Source of the DNA: Streptomyces sp. MH60
GTDB taxonomy: Bacteria > Actinomycetota > Actinomycetes > Streptomycetales > Streptomycetaceae
NCBI RefSeq assembly: GCF_002939385.1
Contig: NZ_MULI01000003.1
Coordinates: 124,001-188,000 of the forward strand
Length of the DNA: 64,000 nt
Direction of reading: 5' to 3'
The translations under genes were made by a program, and so were the position numbers. How positions within the stretch are numbered: the stretch's first letter is position 1; each line of letters opens with the position of its first letter. Below, piece by piece: positions 1 to 8,037 of this stretch. The notes below the pieces were generated by a model. That model had not been told where the DNA came from, made no database searches, and saw nothing but the letters and a program-made list of their open reading frames with translations.

Positions 1-289
1 TCTGCAGGGTCATCTGCACGACCTGCTGGTACGAGGTGACGGACGGATTCGACAGCGGCCTGAGCGTGTATCCGGTGATCTTCTTCAGTTCTCGGCCGGC
101 TGCCCGGTAGCCGTCGTCCCAGGTGGCGTTGTCGTTGGAAATGCTCGTGGTCCCCGGCTGCGCGGACGTGCTGGCTCCCCGCGCGCAGCCCCCTGCCGTC
201 AGAGCGGCCGCGCCGGCGGCCACCCCGGTGAGGAAGCGGCGCCGAGCAAGCGGCACGGCCGCACTGCTGGTCCTGCCCGATGCTGACAT
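1..289 (-). CDS. Sugar ABC transporter substrate-binding lipoprotein (5' end only)
   Basis: Only the first 96 codons are inside the window; the gene runs off the left edge. The start ATG is preceded by a GAAGGTG ribosome site. The N-terminus has a twin-arginine-like RRRFLTG, an Ala/Gly-rich segment and a lipobox ending TAGGC, so the mature protein should be an exported, lipid-anchored protein. The following residues (DDGYRAAGRELKKITGYT) look like the first strand and helix of a family 1 extracellular sugar-binding protein. It is divergent from the mannose genes, so it probably imports the mannosides they use. Sugar-binding is an inference from the N-terminus and context. Confidence 0.7.
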   Translation of the reverse strand, partial: MSASGRTSSAAVPLARRRFLTGVAAGAAALTAGGCARGASTSAQPGTTSISNDNATWDDGYRAAGRELKKITGYTLRPLSNPSVTSYQQVVQMTLQ

Positions 290-395
290 TGATCACCTTC
301 ACGGAATCGGGCCACCTGCATGGCCGGATGTGAATCACAGGACGTGTGCGGCGTCGGAGAGACCCCGGAGCAGCCCCGGTGCGTGTTGCGTGGAG

Positions 396-405
396 GTTAA
401 CGACA
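396..405 (-). promoter_or_regulatory. Candidate LacI-type half operator, left copy
   Basis: The minus strand reads TGTCGTTAAC here, matching TATCGTTAAC at 544-553 on the plus strand in nine of ten bases. GTTAAC-centred sites are typical for LacI-family repressors. It lies in front of the binding-protein gene, so the LacI repressor encoded at 3270 may control both divergent transcripts. Confidence 0.45.
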
Positions 406-519
406 CCATTCCGTCGGTAGCAAGACTCCGAAGGGAAAAGAATCTCCATCTAAAGAGAGAGGCGATGAAAGCACAGGTCAATGGCATGAGGTCGTCTTCA
501 TCGGGTGCTGGATCGGTCG

Positions 520-553
520 TGGACACCTCCAGCCAAGCACTGTTATCGTTAAC
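520..553 (+). promoter_or_regulatory. Promoter and LacI-type operator of the mannose operon
   Basis: A TGGACA -35-like box (520-525) and a TATCGT -10-like box (544-549) are separated by 18 bases. The -10 is inside TATCGTTAAC, the second copy of the GTTAAC motif. A repressor bound here would cover the -10. The operon starts at 581 behind a clear AGGAG at 571-575. Confidence 0.45.
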
Positions 554-580
554 GCAAGTGGAGCCGAGTAAGGAGCCGAT

Positions 581-2299
581 GTGCCCGCGTCTCGTTCGTA
601 CGACCCCCTCCCCAGCTATCAGCCGGTCGGCGGCAAGGTGGCCGTCGGCTGGCCGGCCCTGGCCGCGGATCTGCCGCCGGGCCCGCTCGTCCTGGCGGTC
701 GACGGTCCCGCGGCCCTCGACTGGACCGCGCTGGCCGACGGCCTCGCGGGAGCCGTACGCGCCGCAGGGCGCGACATCGCCCCGATCGATGTGCGCGACC
801 ACTACGCGGTGGCGGCCGACGAGCGGATCACGCCCCTGCCCGTCCCCGCCGACGACCCGTTCTTCACCCCGCTGTCCGAGGCGCGGGTGGCGGACCTGTT
901 CGACTCCCCTCCGCGGCCCGAGCGGCCCGCGCGGGACGGAGTGGTGCTGGTCTACGGGCCGGGCGCGTCGCTGTGCGAACCGGACCTGCTGTGGTACGCG
1001 GACCTGCCGAAGCGGTACGCCGAGGCGGCCGTGTCGAAGGGCGAGCTGCCGGTCGGGGTCAACCTGGGCCGCTCCGCCGCGCCCGGCGACCTGGTGCGCC
1101 TGTTCTACACCGACTGGCCCGTGCTGGACCGGCACCGCGACGCGATCGCGGCACGGATCGACCGGTGGATCGACGTACAGGACGCGGCCGGCCCGGCCGC
1201 ACTGGACGGTGCCGCACTGCGCAGCACGCTGGCACACCTGGCCCGGGGGCCGGTGCGCACCCGTCCGTACTTCAACTCCACCCCGTGGGGCGGCCAGTGG
1301 GCGGCGAGCGAACTCGGCTTCACCCCGCGGGCGGGAAACACGGCCCTGGGCTACGAGCTGATCGCGCCCGAAGCGGGGGTCGTGATCGGTGACAAGGACG
1401 CGGCCCAGGTGGAGGTCCCCTTCCAACTGCTGTGCGCCGCACACCCCGAGGAGATGCTCGGTGAGGACGTGCACCGCGTCTTCGGCACCTCTTTCCCGAT
1501 CCGGTTCGACTACCTGGACACGATGGGCGGCGGCAACCTGTCCCTGCACCTCCACCCGCGGGAGCGGTACATGCGGGAGGTGTTCGGCTGGCCGTACACC
1601 CAGCACGAGACGTACTACGTCACCGCGAGCGAGGACGGCGCCCGGGTGCTGCTCGGCCTCACCGGGGAGGCGGACCTCGGCGTCATGCGGAGCCAGGTGG
1701 AGGACGCCATCCGCAACGGCACCCCGATGCCCGTCGAGGAGCACATCCAGTCGCACCCCGCGACGGTGGGCCAGCTGTTCATGATCCCCGCGGGCACACC
1801 GCACGCGTCCGGCGCGGGCAACCTGGTGCTGGAAGTGAGCGCGACCCCCTACCTGTACTCCCTGCGGCTCTACGACTGGCTGCGCAAGGACGCCGCCGGC
1901 GCCTCCCGGCCCCTGCCCTACGAGCACGGCTTCGCCAACCTGGACACGGCCCGGCGCGGTGACGACGTCACGAAGGACCTCATCCAGCAGCCGCGTCCGC
2001 TGCGCTCCGGCGAGGGGTGGCGCGAGGAGGTCATCGGCGCACTGCCCGAGATGTTCTACGCGGTGCACCGCCTCGTCGTGTCGCAGGGCTCCGGCATACC
2101 CGACGACACCGCCGGACGCTTCCACATCCTCAACGTGGCCGCGGGCGAAGGCGCCGTCATCGAGACCCACGACGGCCGCACGCACACCCTGGCCTTCGCG
2201 GAGACCATCACGATCCCCGCCGCGGTCGGCCCGTACCGCGTCCGCGCCCTGGGCGGCGACGAGGTGCGGATCGTCAAGGCGCTGGTGGTCGAACCGTGA
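581..2299 (+). CDS. Class I mannose-6-phosphate isomerase-like protein, long form
   Basis: Predicted to interconvert mannose 6-phosphate and fructose 6-phosphate in the cytosol. The GTG start has AGGAG five bases upstream. The C-terminal two thirds is a cupin-type isomerase: LSLHLHPRERYMREVFGWP near residue 321 offers metal-binding His323 and His325, followed by QHE at 341-343, and MIPAGTPHASG lies near 406. At 572 residues it is longer than classic ManA (about 390). The extra N-terminal 220 residues begin like a nucleoside-kinase fold (VLAVDGPAALDW) but have no Walker A lysine. It overlaps the ROK kinase by four bases, so the two are probably translationally coupled. Substrate is inferred from family and cluster. 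Confidence 0.8.
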   Translation: MPASRSYDPLPSYQPVGGKVAVGWPALAADLPPGPLVLAVDGPAALDWTALADGLAGAVRAAGRDIAPIDVRDHYAVAADERITPLPVPADDPFFTPLSEARVADLFDSPPRPERPARDGVVLVYGPGASLCEPDLLWYADLPKRYAEAAVSKGELPVGVNLGRSAAPGDLVRLFYTDWPVLDRHRDAIAARIDRWIDVQDAAGPAALDGAALRSTLAHLARGPVRTRPYFNSTPWGGQWAASELGFTPRAGNTALGYELIAPEAGVVIGDKDAAQVEVPFQLLCAAHPEEMLGEDVHRVFGTSFPIRFDYLDTMGGGNLSLHLHPRERYMREVFGWPYTQHETYYVTASEDGARVLLGLTGEADLGVMRSQVEDAIRNGTPMPVEEHIQSHPATVGQLFMIPAGTPHASGAGNLVLEVSATPYLYSLRLYDWLRKDAAGASRPLPYEHGFANLDTARRGDDVTKDLIQQPRPLRSGEGWREEVIGALPEMFYAVHRLVVSQGSGIPDDTAGRFHILNVAAGEGAVIETHDGRTHTLAFAETITIPAAVGPYRVRALGGDEVRIVKALVVEP

Positions 2300-3225
2300 C
2301 CGCGGCGAGGCAGGCCGCACGGCCGGTCCCGGTGCTCGACATCGGCGGCACGCACGTCACCGCGGCCCTCGTCGACCACACCCGGAGCCGCCCCGTGCCC
2401 TCCCCGGTGATCCGCAGGCCGCTGAGGTCGCACGCGGAGGCCGACGCCGTCCTCGACGCCATCGCCCGGGCCGCCCTGGCGCTGCCGGGCGGGCACCACC
2501 CGCGCTGGGGCGTGGCGATGCCCGGCCCCTTCGACTACGCCACCGGCGTCGGCCGCTTCGCCGATGTCGGCAAGTTCGAATCCCTGAACGGCGTCGACGT
2601 CGGGGCGGGCCTGCGCGAGCGCCTGGCCGGCCGGTGCGAGCGGCTGTGCTTCCTCAACGACGCCGACGCGTTCGCCGTCGGCGAGTACGGTTCCGGTGCC
2701 GCCGCGGGGCACGACCGCGTCGTCTGCCTGACGCTGGGCACGGGGGTGGGGTCCTCGTTCCTGTCCGGCGGCCGTCCTGTCCACACGGGTCACCTCGTCC
2801 CGCCCGGCGGACACGCGTACCGCCTGACGGTGCACGGCCGGCCGCTGGAGGACACGGTCTCGCGTCGCGGCATCCGCACGCACTACGCCCGCCTCACCAC
2901 CGTGACGGAGGGCCAGCGCCTCCCCGACGTCCGTGACCTGGCCGCGCGCGCCAGGAAGGGCGACGCCGCCGCGCGGGAAGCCTTCCGCTACGCTTTCGAC
3001 GCACTCGGCCAGGCCCTGGCGCCATGGATCGACCGCTTCGCGGCCACCGCGGTGGTCATCGGTGGCTCCATGGCCCGGTCGTGGGACCTGATCCACCCCG
3101 CGCTCACCACAGGACTGGCGTCGGCCGACGGACCGGACGTACCTGTCCGGCCGGCCCGGCAGCCCGAGGAGGCCCCCCTGCTCGGGGCCGCCCACTGGGC
3201 GCAGGGCGCGCCGGACGCGTCATGA
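2296..3225 (+). CDS. ROK-family sugar kinase
   Basis: Probably phosphorylates a hexose, most likely mannose, feeding the adjacent isomerase. The 309-residue product starts at a GTG overlapping the previous stop (GTGA). The ATP phosphate-binding motif LDIGGTHVTAALVD is at about residues 14-27, a second sugar-kinase motif is TLGTGVGSSFL, and the catalytic Asp should be in LNDADAFAVGEYG. The zinc-binding CxCGxxGCxE motif of most ROK proteins is absent: the corresponding stretch is PPGGHAYRLTVHGRPLEDTV, with no cysteine cluster. It is therefore a zinc-less ROK variant. No DNA-binding N-terminus is present, so it is an enzyme rather than a repressor. Confidence 0.85.
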   Translation: MTAARQAARPVPVLDIGGTHVTAALVDHTRSRPVPSPVIRRPLRSHAEADAVLDAIARAALALPGGHHPRWGVAMPGPFDYATGVGRFADVGKFESLNGVDVGAGLRERLAGRCERLCFLNDADAFAVGEYGSGAAAGHDRVVCLTLGTGVGSSFLSGGRPVHTGHLVPPGGHAYRLTVHGRPLEDTVSRRGIRTHYARLTTVTEGQRLPDVRDLAARARKGDAAAREAFRYAFDALGQALAPWIDRFAATAVVIGGSMARSWDLIHPALTTGLASADGPDVPVRPARQPEEAPLLGAAHWAQGAPDAS

Positions 3226-3269
3226 GGACGGGGGCACCGGTGCAGGAAGGCAGAGGAAGGGGCAGGAGC

Positions 3270-4313
3270 ATGACCGCTCGCCGGGGCAGCGGGCCGACCA
3301 TGCACGACGTCGGCAAGCTCGCGCAGGTCAGCGCCATGACCGTCTCACGTGTGCTCAAGGACGACCCCGGCGTGTCCGAAGCGACCCGCGAGCGCGTCTT
3401 CGCGGCGGTCGACCGACTGGGGTACCGCCGCAACCAGACCGCGCGCAGTCTCCGCCTCGGGGGCAGCGGGATGATCGGCCTCGTCGTCACCAACCTCGCC
3501 AACCCGTTCTACTCACGCCTCGCCCTCGGCGTCCAGGAAGTCGCGACCGAGTACGGCCTGCGCGTCCTGCTCAGCAACTCCGGCGAACAGGCCGACCGCG
3601 AACCCGGACTCATCGACGGACTCGTGGACCACCAGGTCGAAGGGCTGATCGTCGTCCCGGCCGGCAGCCGGCAGCAGCATCTGGCCCGGGCCATGCGGCA
3701 CGTCCCCGTCGTCCTCGCCGCACGACCGCCCGCCGGACTCGACACCGACTGCGTCCTGGTCGAGGACTTCCACGGCGCACGTGAAGCCACCGCGTGCCTC
3801 CTCGCCGACGGACAGACCCGCATCGCCTTCCTCGGCAACCCGCCGGCGCTCTACACCGGCGCCGAACGCCTGCGCGGATTCTGGGCGGCACACGAAGAAG
3901 TCGGCGTCGAACCGGACAACTCCCTCATCCGCCAGGGTCTGGTCGACGCCGCGACAGCGGAGCGCGCCACTCTCGACCTGCTCGGCCTGGCCGACCCCCC
4001 CACCGCGCTGTTCTGCACCAACAACCGCATCAGCCAGGGCGCGATCCGTGCCCTGTACAAATCCGGAACCACTTTGCCCGTCGCCGGTTTCGACGACTTC
4101 GACCTGTCCGACGTCCTCGGTCTGCCGCTGACCCTCGTCTCCTACGACGCCGACGAGATCGGCCGCCAGGCCGCACGGCTGCTGATCGACCGACTCGAAC
4201 AGGACGACGACGCGACGCCGCGGGCCTCCCGTCGCGTCACCGTGCCCACGCGCGTCGTCCGCCACGGCGCACCCCGCGCGGACGGGCCGGGTCACCCGCC
4301 CACCGGCGCCTGA
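3270..4313 (+). CDS. LacI-family transcriptional repressor
   Basis: Residues 11-30 carry the LacI helix-turn-helix (HDVGKLAQVSAMTVSRVL), followed by the hinge and a periplasmic-binding-protein-like sensor domain; the family length (about 340) is met with 347 residues. Two other starts are possible in frame: ATG 3222, which overlaps the kinase stop as ATGA, and ATG 3300. I chose 3270 because a GAGGAAGGGG purine tract lies at about the right distance. Located between the kinase and mannosidase genes, it is the obvious regulator of the cluster, with GTTAAC sites at 396-405 and 544-553 as likely targets. The inducer is probably a mannose-containing sugar. Confidence 0.88.
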   Translation: MTARRGSGPTMHDVGKLAQVSAMTVSRVLKDDPGVSEATRERVFAAVDRLGYRRNQTARSLRLGGSGMIGLVVTNLANPFYSRLALGVQEVATEYGLRVLLSNSGEQADREPGLIDGLVDHQVEGLIVVPAGSRQQHLARAMRHVPVVLAARPPAGLDTDCVLVEDFHGAREATACLLADGQTRIAFLGNPPALYTGAERLRGFWAAHEEVGVEPDNSLIRQGLVDAATAERATLDLLGLADPPTALFCTNNRISQGAIRALYKSGTTLPVAGFDDFDLSDVLGLPLTLVSYDADEIGRQAARLLIDRLEQDDDATPRASRRVTVPTRVVRHGAPRADGPGHPPTGA

Positions 4314-4374
4314 CACCCCGTCACGAAGTTTCCGACCGCCGACGGCCGCCCGCCGACCGCCGAAAGGCCGACCC

Positions 4375-5679
4375 ATGAGCTTTCCCACCGGCATCACGGA
4401 CCACCCGGTCGTCCAAGAGGCCGTTCACCGGCTGGACGGCCTCGGTGACCCGCGCTTCGGCCAGACGTTGACACGCTGTCTGAACGACACTCTGGCCCAC
4501 ACCATCAGGGCGATGCCCGACGGCACCGCCTTCGTCGTGACCGGCGACATCCCCGCCATGTGGCTGCGCGACTCGTCCACGCAGATGATGCCGTACCTGG
4601 CACTCCTCAAGGACGACACCGCCCTGCAGGACCTCCTGCTCGCCGTGCTGCGCAGGCAGTTCCAGCAGATCGCACACGATCCCTACGCCAACGCCTTCAA
4701 CGCGGAACCCTCCGGGCAGGCCCACGACCCCGAGGACCTGTGCGAGGACCCCTGGGTGTGGGAGGAGAAGTACGAAGTCGACTCCCTGGCCTTCCCCCTG
4801 CTGCTGGCCCACCGCCTCTGGGCGGCGACCGGGCGGACCGACCACGTCCCCGGGATGCTCCGGACCGCGCGCACCGTCATCTCGGTGTGGCGCACGGAGC
4901 AGGACCACGAACATCTCTCCACGTACCGCTTCCGCCGCGCGAGCGGCCCGCCGAGCGACACGCTGCCGAACGCCGGACGCGGCACGCCCGTCACCCGGAC
5001 CGGGATGACCTGGAGCGGGTTCCGGCCCAGCGACGACGCCTGCGCCTTCGGCTACAACATCCCGGCGAACCTCTGTGCCGCCGCGGCTCTCGACGGCACC
5101 GCCGAACTGGCCCACCACGCACACGACACGGAACTCGCCGAGGACGCCGCCCGACTGGCGGCAGAGCTGCGAGCGGCCACCGTACGGCACGGCACCGTGC
5201 GTCACCCCGACTTCGGCCCGATGTACGCGTACGAGGTGGACGGCAACGGCAACGCGGTACTGATGGACGACGCCAACATGCCCGGGCTGCTCTCCCTGCC
5301 CCTCGTCGCGAACATCCCCACCACGGACCCGGTGTACCTCGCGACTCGAAGGTTCGTCCTCTCACCGGCGAACCCCACCTGGCACCGGGGAACAGCGGCC
5401 GAAGGCATCGGCAGTCCGCACACGCCCGACGAGCACATCTGGCCCATCGCCATCGCCGTACAAGGTCTGACCAGCAACGACACCACAGAGCGCGTGAGGG
5501 CCCTGACGACCCTCCTCTCGACCGACGCGGGCACCGGCCAGATGCACGAGTCGTTCCACAAGGACGATCCCCGCCGGTTCACCCGTCCCTGGTTCTCCTG
5601 GGCCAACGCGATGTACGCCGAACTCGCCCTGGACACCGTGGGACTGGGCACCCGGCCCCTGTGGCAGGCGAGGACCTGA
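4375..5679 (+). CDS. GH125 exo-alpha-1,6-mannosidase
   Basis: The 434-residue protein matches the glycoside hydrolase 125 (Mug157) family, inverting enzymes that release non-reducing terminal mannose. Family hallmarks are TGDIPAMWLRDSSTQ (56-70), TWSGFRPSDDACAFGYNIP (212-230), EHIWPIAIAVQG and MHESFHKDDPRRFTR (390-404). Asp220 falls where the general acid of the Clostridium enzyme is reported, and Glu392 where the base is expected (from memory). No signal peptide is seen, so it acts on imported oligosaccharides. It is the last gene of the cluster, 61 bases after the repressor gene, with GAAAGG as ribosome site. Confidence 0.9.
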   Translation: MSFPTGITDHPVVQEAVHRLDGLGDPRFGQTLTRCLNDTLAHTIRAMPDGTAFVVTGDIPAMWLRDSSTQMMPYLALLKDDTALQDLLLAVLRRQFQQIAHDPYANAFNAEPSGQAHDPEDLCEDPWVWEEKYEVDSLAFPLLLAHRLWAATGRTDHVPGMLRTARTVISVWRTEQDHEHLSTYRFRRASGPPSDTLPNAGRGTPVTRTGMTWSGFRPSDDACAFGYNIPANLCAAAALDGTAELAHHAHDTELAEDAARLAAELRAATVRHGTVRHPDFGPMYAYEVDGNGNAVLMDDANMPGLLSLPLVANIPTTDPVYLATRRFVLSPANPTWHRGTAAEGIGSPHTPDEHIWPIAIAVQGLTSNDTTERVRALTTLLSTDAGTGQMHESFHKDDPRRFTRPWFSWANAMYAELALDTVGLGTRPLWQART

Positions 5680-5733
5680 ACCGCCGGGGGAGTGGCGATC
5701 GTCCTCGGGAGTTCGTTCGCGGCCCCTATGTGC

Positions 5734-5753
5734 GGGTCCGCCTGGCGGATCCC
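5734..5753. terminator. Possible hairpin between convergent genes
   Basis: GGGTCCGCC and GGCGGATCCC face each other across one or two bases, between the convergent mannosidase and oxidoreductase genes. There is no T tract, which is usual for terminators in this group. Support is only the imperfect inverted repeat and its position. Confidence 0.3.
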
Positions 5754-5796
5754 GCCGTCCGCCGTCACACCGGAGTGATGTGCGGGGGGACCGATG

Positions 5797-6741
5797 TCAG
5801 TCGGCGGGCGGGACGACGATGACCTTGCCGTGCACCCCGCCTTCGGCGGCTCGGGTGTGCAGCGCAGGCAGTTCGGTCAGCGGCATCCGCTCGGTGACGG
5901 CGACGTGCAGCTCGCCGCTGTCGATCATCGCCACCAGTTTCGCCAGCTGGTCGGCGTCGCTGCGGACGAACAGGTCGATGCCCCGTACGCCGCGCTCCTC
6001 GTCGCTGGGAGCCGGCATCCAGACCGTGGTGTTCACGACGACCCCGCCGGGACGGACCAGGGTGGCCAGCGCGGCCAGTTCGGCGGGGTCGACCGGGGCG
6101 AGGTTGAGTGCGATGTCGACCGGCTCGGTCACCGCCGCGGTGACGCCGGTGGTGGTGTGGTCGACGACTTCGTCGGCGCCGGCCGAGGTGACCGCCTCGC
6201 TGCTGCGCGGGCTGGCCGTGGCGATGACGTGGGCGCCGGCCTTCTTGGCCAGCTGCACCGCGTAGCCGCCGACCGCTCCGCCGGCGCCGTTGACCAGCAC
6301 GCGTTGCCCGGCCGTCAGTTCGCCGTGGTCGAACAGCGCCTGGTACGCGGTCAGACCCACCACGGGCACCGCGGCGGCGTCGGCCAAGGGGACGCTCTTG
6401 GGCGCCCGGGCCAGGATCGCGGCCGGTGCCAGGACGTACTCCGCGGCGGCTCCGTCGCCGTTCATCGGCAGGAAGCCGATGACGTCGTCGCCGACCGCGA
6501 TGCCGTCGACGCCCTCGCCCAGCGCGTCGACCGTACCGGCGACGTCGATGCCGGGAGTGTGCGGCAGCACCACCGGGATGGGGCCGCGCATGAAGCCGCC
6601 GCGGATGTTGCCGTCGACGGGGTTGAACGACGTCGCGGCGACCCGGACCCGGACCTCGCCGGCCCCGGGGAGGGGCCGTTCCACGTCCTCGTAGCGCAGG
6701 ACGCGGGGGTCGCCGTACTCATGGAAACGTACTGCCTTCAT
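5797..6741 (-). CDS. Zinc-independent NADPH:quinone-type oxidoreductase (MDR family)
   Basis: A 314-residue medium-chain reductase starting MKAVRFHEYGDPRVLRYEDV, the usual N-terminus of quinone oxidoreductase/NADP-dependent reductases. The nucleotide-binding loop VNGAGGAVGGYAVQLAKKAG is near residue 145. The cysteine motif of zinc alcohol dehydrogenases is missing, so it is a zinc-free reductase likely to reduce quinones or enals. An upstream in-frame start would add 28 residues, but those codons run through the operator palindromes, so the ATG with AAGGTGAG upstream is preferred. Strongly palindromic DNA precedes it, so it is probably repressed and inducible. Confidence 0.85.
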   Translation of the reverse strand: MKAVRFHEYGDPRVLRYEDVERPLPGAGEVRVRVAATSFNPVDGNIRGGFMRGPIPVVLPHTPGIDVAGTVDALGEGVDGIAVGDDVIGFLPMNGDGAAAEYVLAPAAILARAPKSVPLADAAAVPVVGLTAYQALFDHGELTAGQRVLVNGAGGAVGGYAVQLAKKAGAHVIATASPRSSEAVTSAGADEVVDHTTTGVTAAVTEPVDIALNLAPVDPAELAALATLVRPGGVVVNTTVWMPAPSDEERGVRGIDLFVRSDADQLAKLVAMIDSGELHVAVTERMPLTELPALHTRAAEGGVHGKVIVVPPAD

Positions 6742-6770
6742 TTCGGTTCTCACCTTCGCCAACGATCCAC

Positions 6771-6829
6771 GTTGCTTCGAATTCGAAGCAACTGTTGGAC
6801 GACGGTACCTCTGCTTCGAATTCAAAGCA
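6771..6829. promoter_or_regulatory. Two palindromic operators before the oxidoreductase
   Basis: A perfect 22-bp palindrome occupies 6771-6792 (half-site GTTGCTTCGAA). A second copy at 6812-6829 (TGCTTCGAATTCAAAGCA) has a single broken pair. Their centres are 39 bp apart. The stretch is AT-rich for this genome. This is what a TetR- or MarR-type dimer would bind, but no regulator gene lies next to it. Confidence 0.75.
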
Positions 6830-6907
6830 AGTGATGGCGGTCGCCGGTGCCCGTCACGCGTGACCCCCCAACCGTCGGGCAGGGCGGCTCGCGGACCGGG
6901 TGTGTCC

Positions 6908-7906
6908 TCAGGCCGGCGGTGTCCCGTACTGGGCCATCAGCCGCGGCAGCCGCCCGGACTCCGTGTTCCGGTGTTCGAGAAGGGTGCTGAGTTCCTCGGC
7001 GTGGTCGGACACGGCGGCGTTCTGATACTCGGCCTCGACCGCGAAGTTCACACCCAGCAGGTTCGTACGCCGTTTGCAGGCGATGTCGGCCTTGGCCACG
7101 GCGATCTCGCCGCGGCTGGGTGCGTCGCTCTGCAGGTTCCACCGACTGTCGCCGATCGCGGCGTCCGGGTCGCGGTACCGGAATCCCTTCCCGCTCATAC
7201 AGGCGGACCACTCGCGGTCGACCGCGGTGACGCGGGGGTCCGTGCGCGATTCCAGGAACAGCTCGTGGCGCAGGCGGACGACGAGATCGTGTCCGTGGCG
7301 TGCTTCGTCCGAAGCGCTGTCACCCTGCACCGTACGTGCGGCCTTCCCCGCGCACCCGCCGCTGGGCACGGGCCGGCCTCGGACGGACGGTGCGGACCCG
7401 CTGCCGTCTGCGGTGCGTCCGGACAGGGCCACGCGCTCCGCTGTGGAAAGCGTGTTGATGTTCTGCGGCTTCTGGCCGCCGGCCGACGCCGGACTCAGGT
7501 GGTATCCGCGCTCGGCGGCGATGGCTCGGTCGCTGATGCCGTAGCGACGGGACTCGTACTCGCGCCGGACCGCCACCGCACGGCTGATGTAGTCGGTGGA
7601 CAGATGCGGCAGATACCGAAACCCGAAGCCCCGCATGCACGCCTGCTCGACGCGGTAGGTGAGGTATTCGCTGGTGGCCTCCTCCTCGGCGGTCAGCACG
7701 TAGCGGTTGATCGGCAGGCGCAGTGGGGCCATGCCGGAGGGCGTCGGTGCCGCCACCGGTGTACGGGGCGTCGATCCGGGCTGCGTCTGCGTACATCCGA
7801 GGAGGAGGGCGGAAAGGGCCAGCACGCTGCCGCCGGAAAGAGCGGTGCGCAGTGCCGCACGCCGGTGAAGACGTCGCCGCCGCGTCCTCGTCGTTGCTGC
7901 TCCCAC
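6908..7906 (-). CDS. Hypothetical lipoprotein
   Basis: A 332-residue protein with basic N-terminus (RTRRRRLHRRAALRT), hydrophobic segment and lipobox SALLLGC at about residues 32-38, so it should be lipid-anchored outside the membrane. The mature part is mostly charged and helical with scattered Cys (EQACMRGFGF, WSACMSGKGFRYRD, KADIACKRRT), spaced like conserved disulfides or ligands. I do not recognise the family. GTG 7906 was chosen because GGAGAG sits upstream; an in-frame ATG at 7939 lacks a ribosome site. It lies in front of, and on the same strand as, the oxidoreductase but is separated by the operators, so it is probably a separate unit. Confidence 0.7.
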   Translation of the reverse strand: MGAATTRTRRRRLHRRAALRTALSGGSVLALSALLLGCTQTQPGSTPRTPVAAPTPSGMAPLRLPINRYVLTAEEEATSEYLTYRVEQACMRGFGFRYLPHLSTDYISRAVAVRREYESRRYGISDRAIAAERGYHLSPASAGGQKPQNINTLSTAERVALSGRTADGSGSAPSVRGRPVPSGGCAGKAARTVQGDSASDEARHGHDLVVRLRHELFLESRTDPRVTAVDREWSACMSGKGFRYRDPDAAIGDSRWNLQSDAPSRGEIAVAKADIACKRRTNLLGVNFAVEAEYQNAAVSDHAEELSTLLEHRNTESGRLPRLMAQYGTPPA

Positions 7907-8037
7907 GTGGTCTCTCCGATCTCCCCGCGTCTGTGTCATTCGGCCGCGGGGGGGGCATGCGTCCATGGGTTCCTGCGCCGGCCGGTCCGCCCCACGGCGA
8001 GGGCGGACCGGTGTCGGACCGGCTGGGCCGTACTTGC

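Noticed and set aside
335..2320. A 661-codon minus-strand open frame over the isomerase gene
   Set aside because: Antisense shadow of the isomerase; composition is Arg/Gly/Val-rich with no family pattern and no ribosome site.
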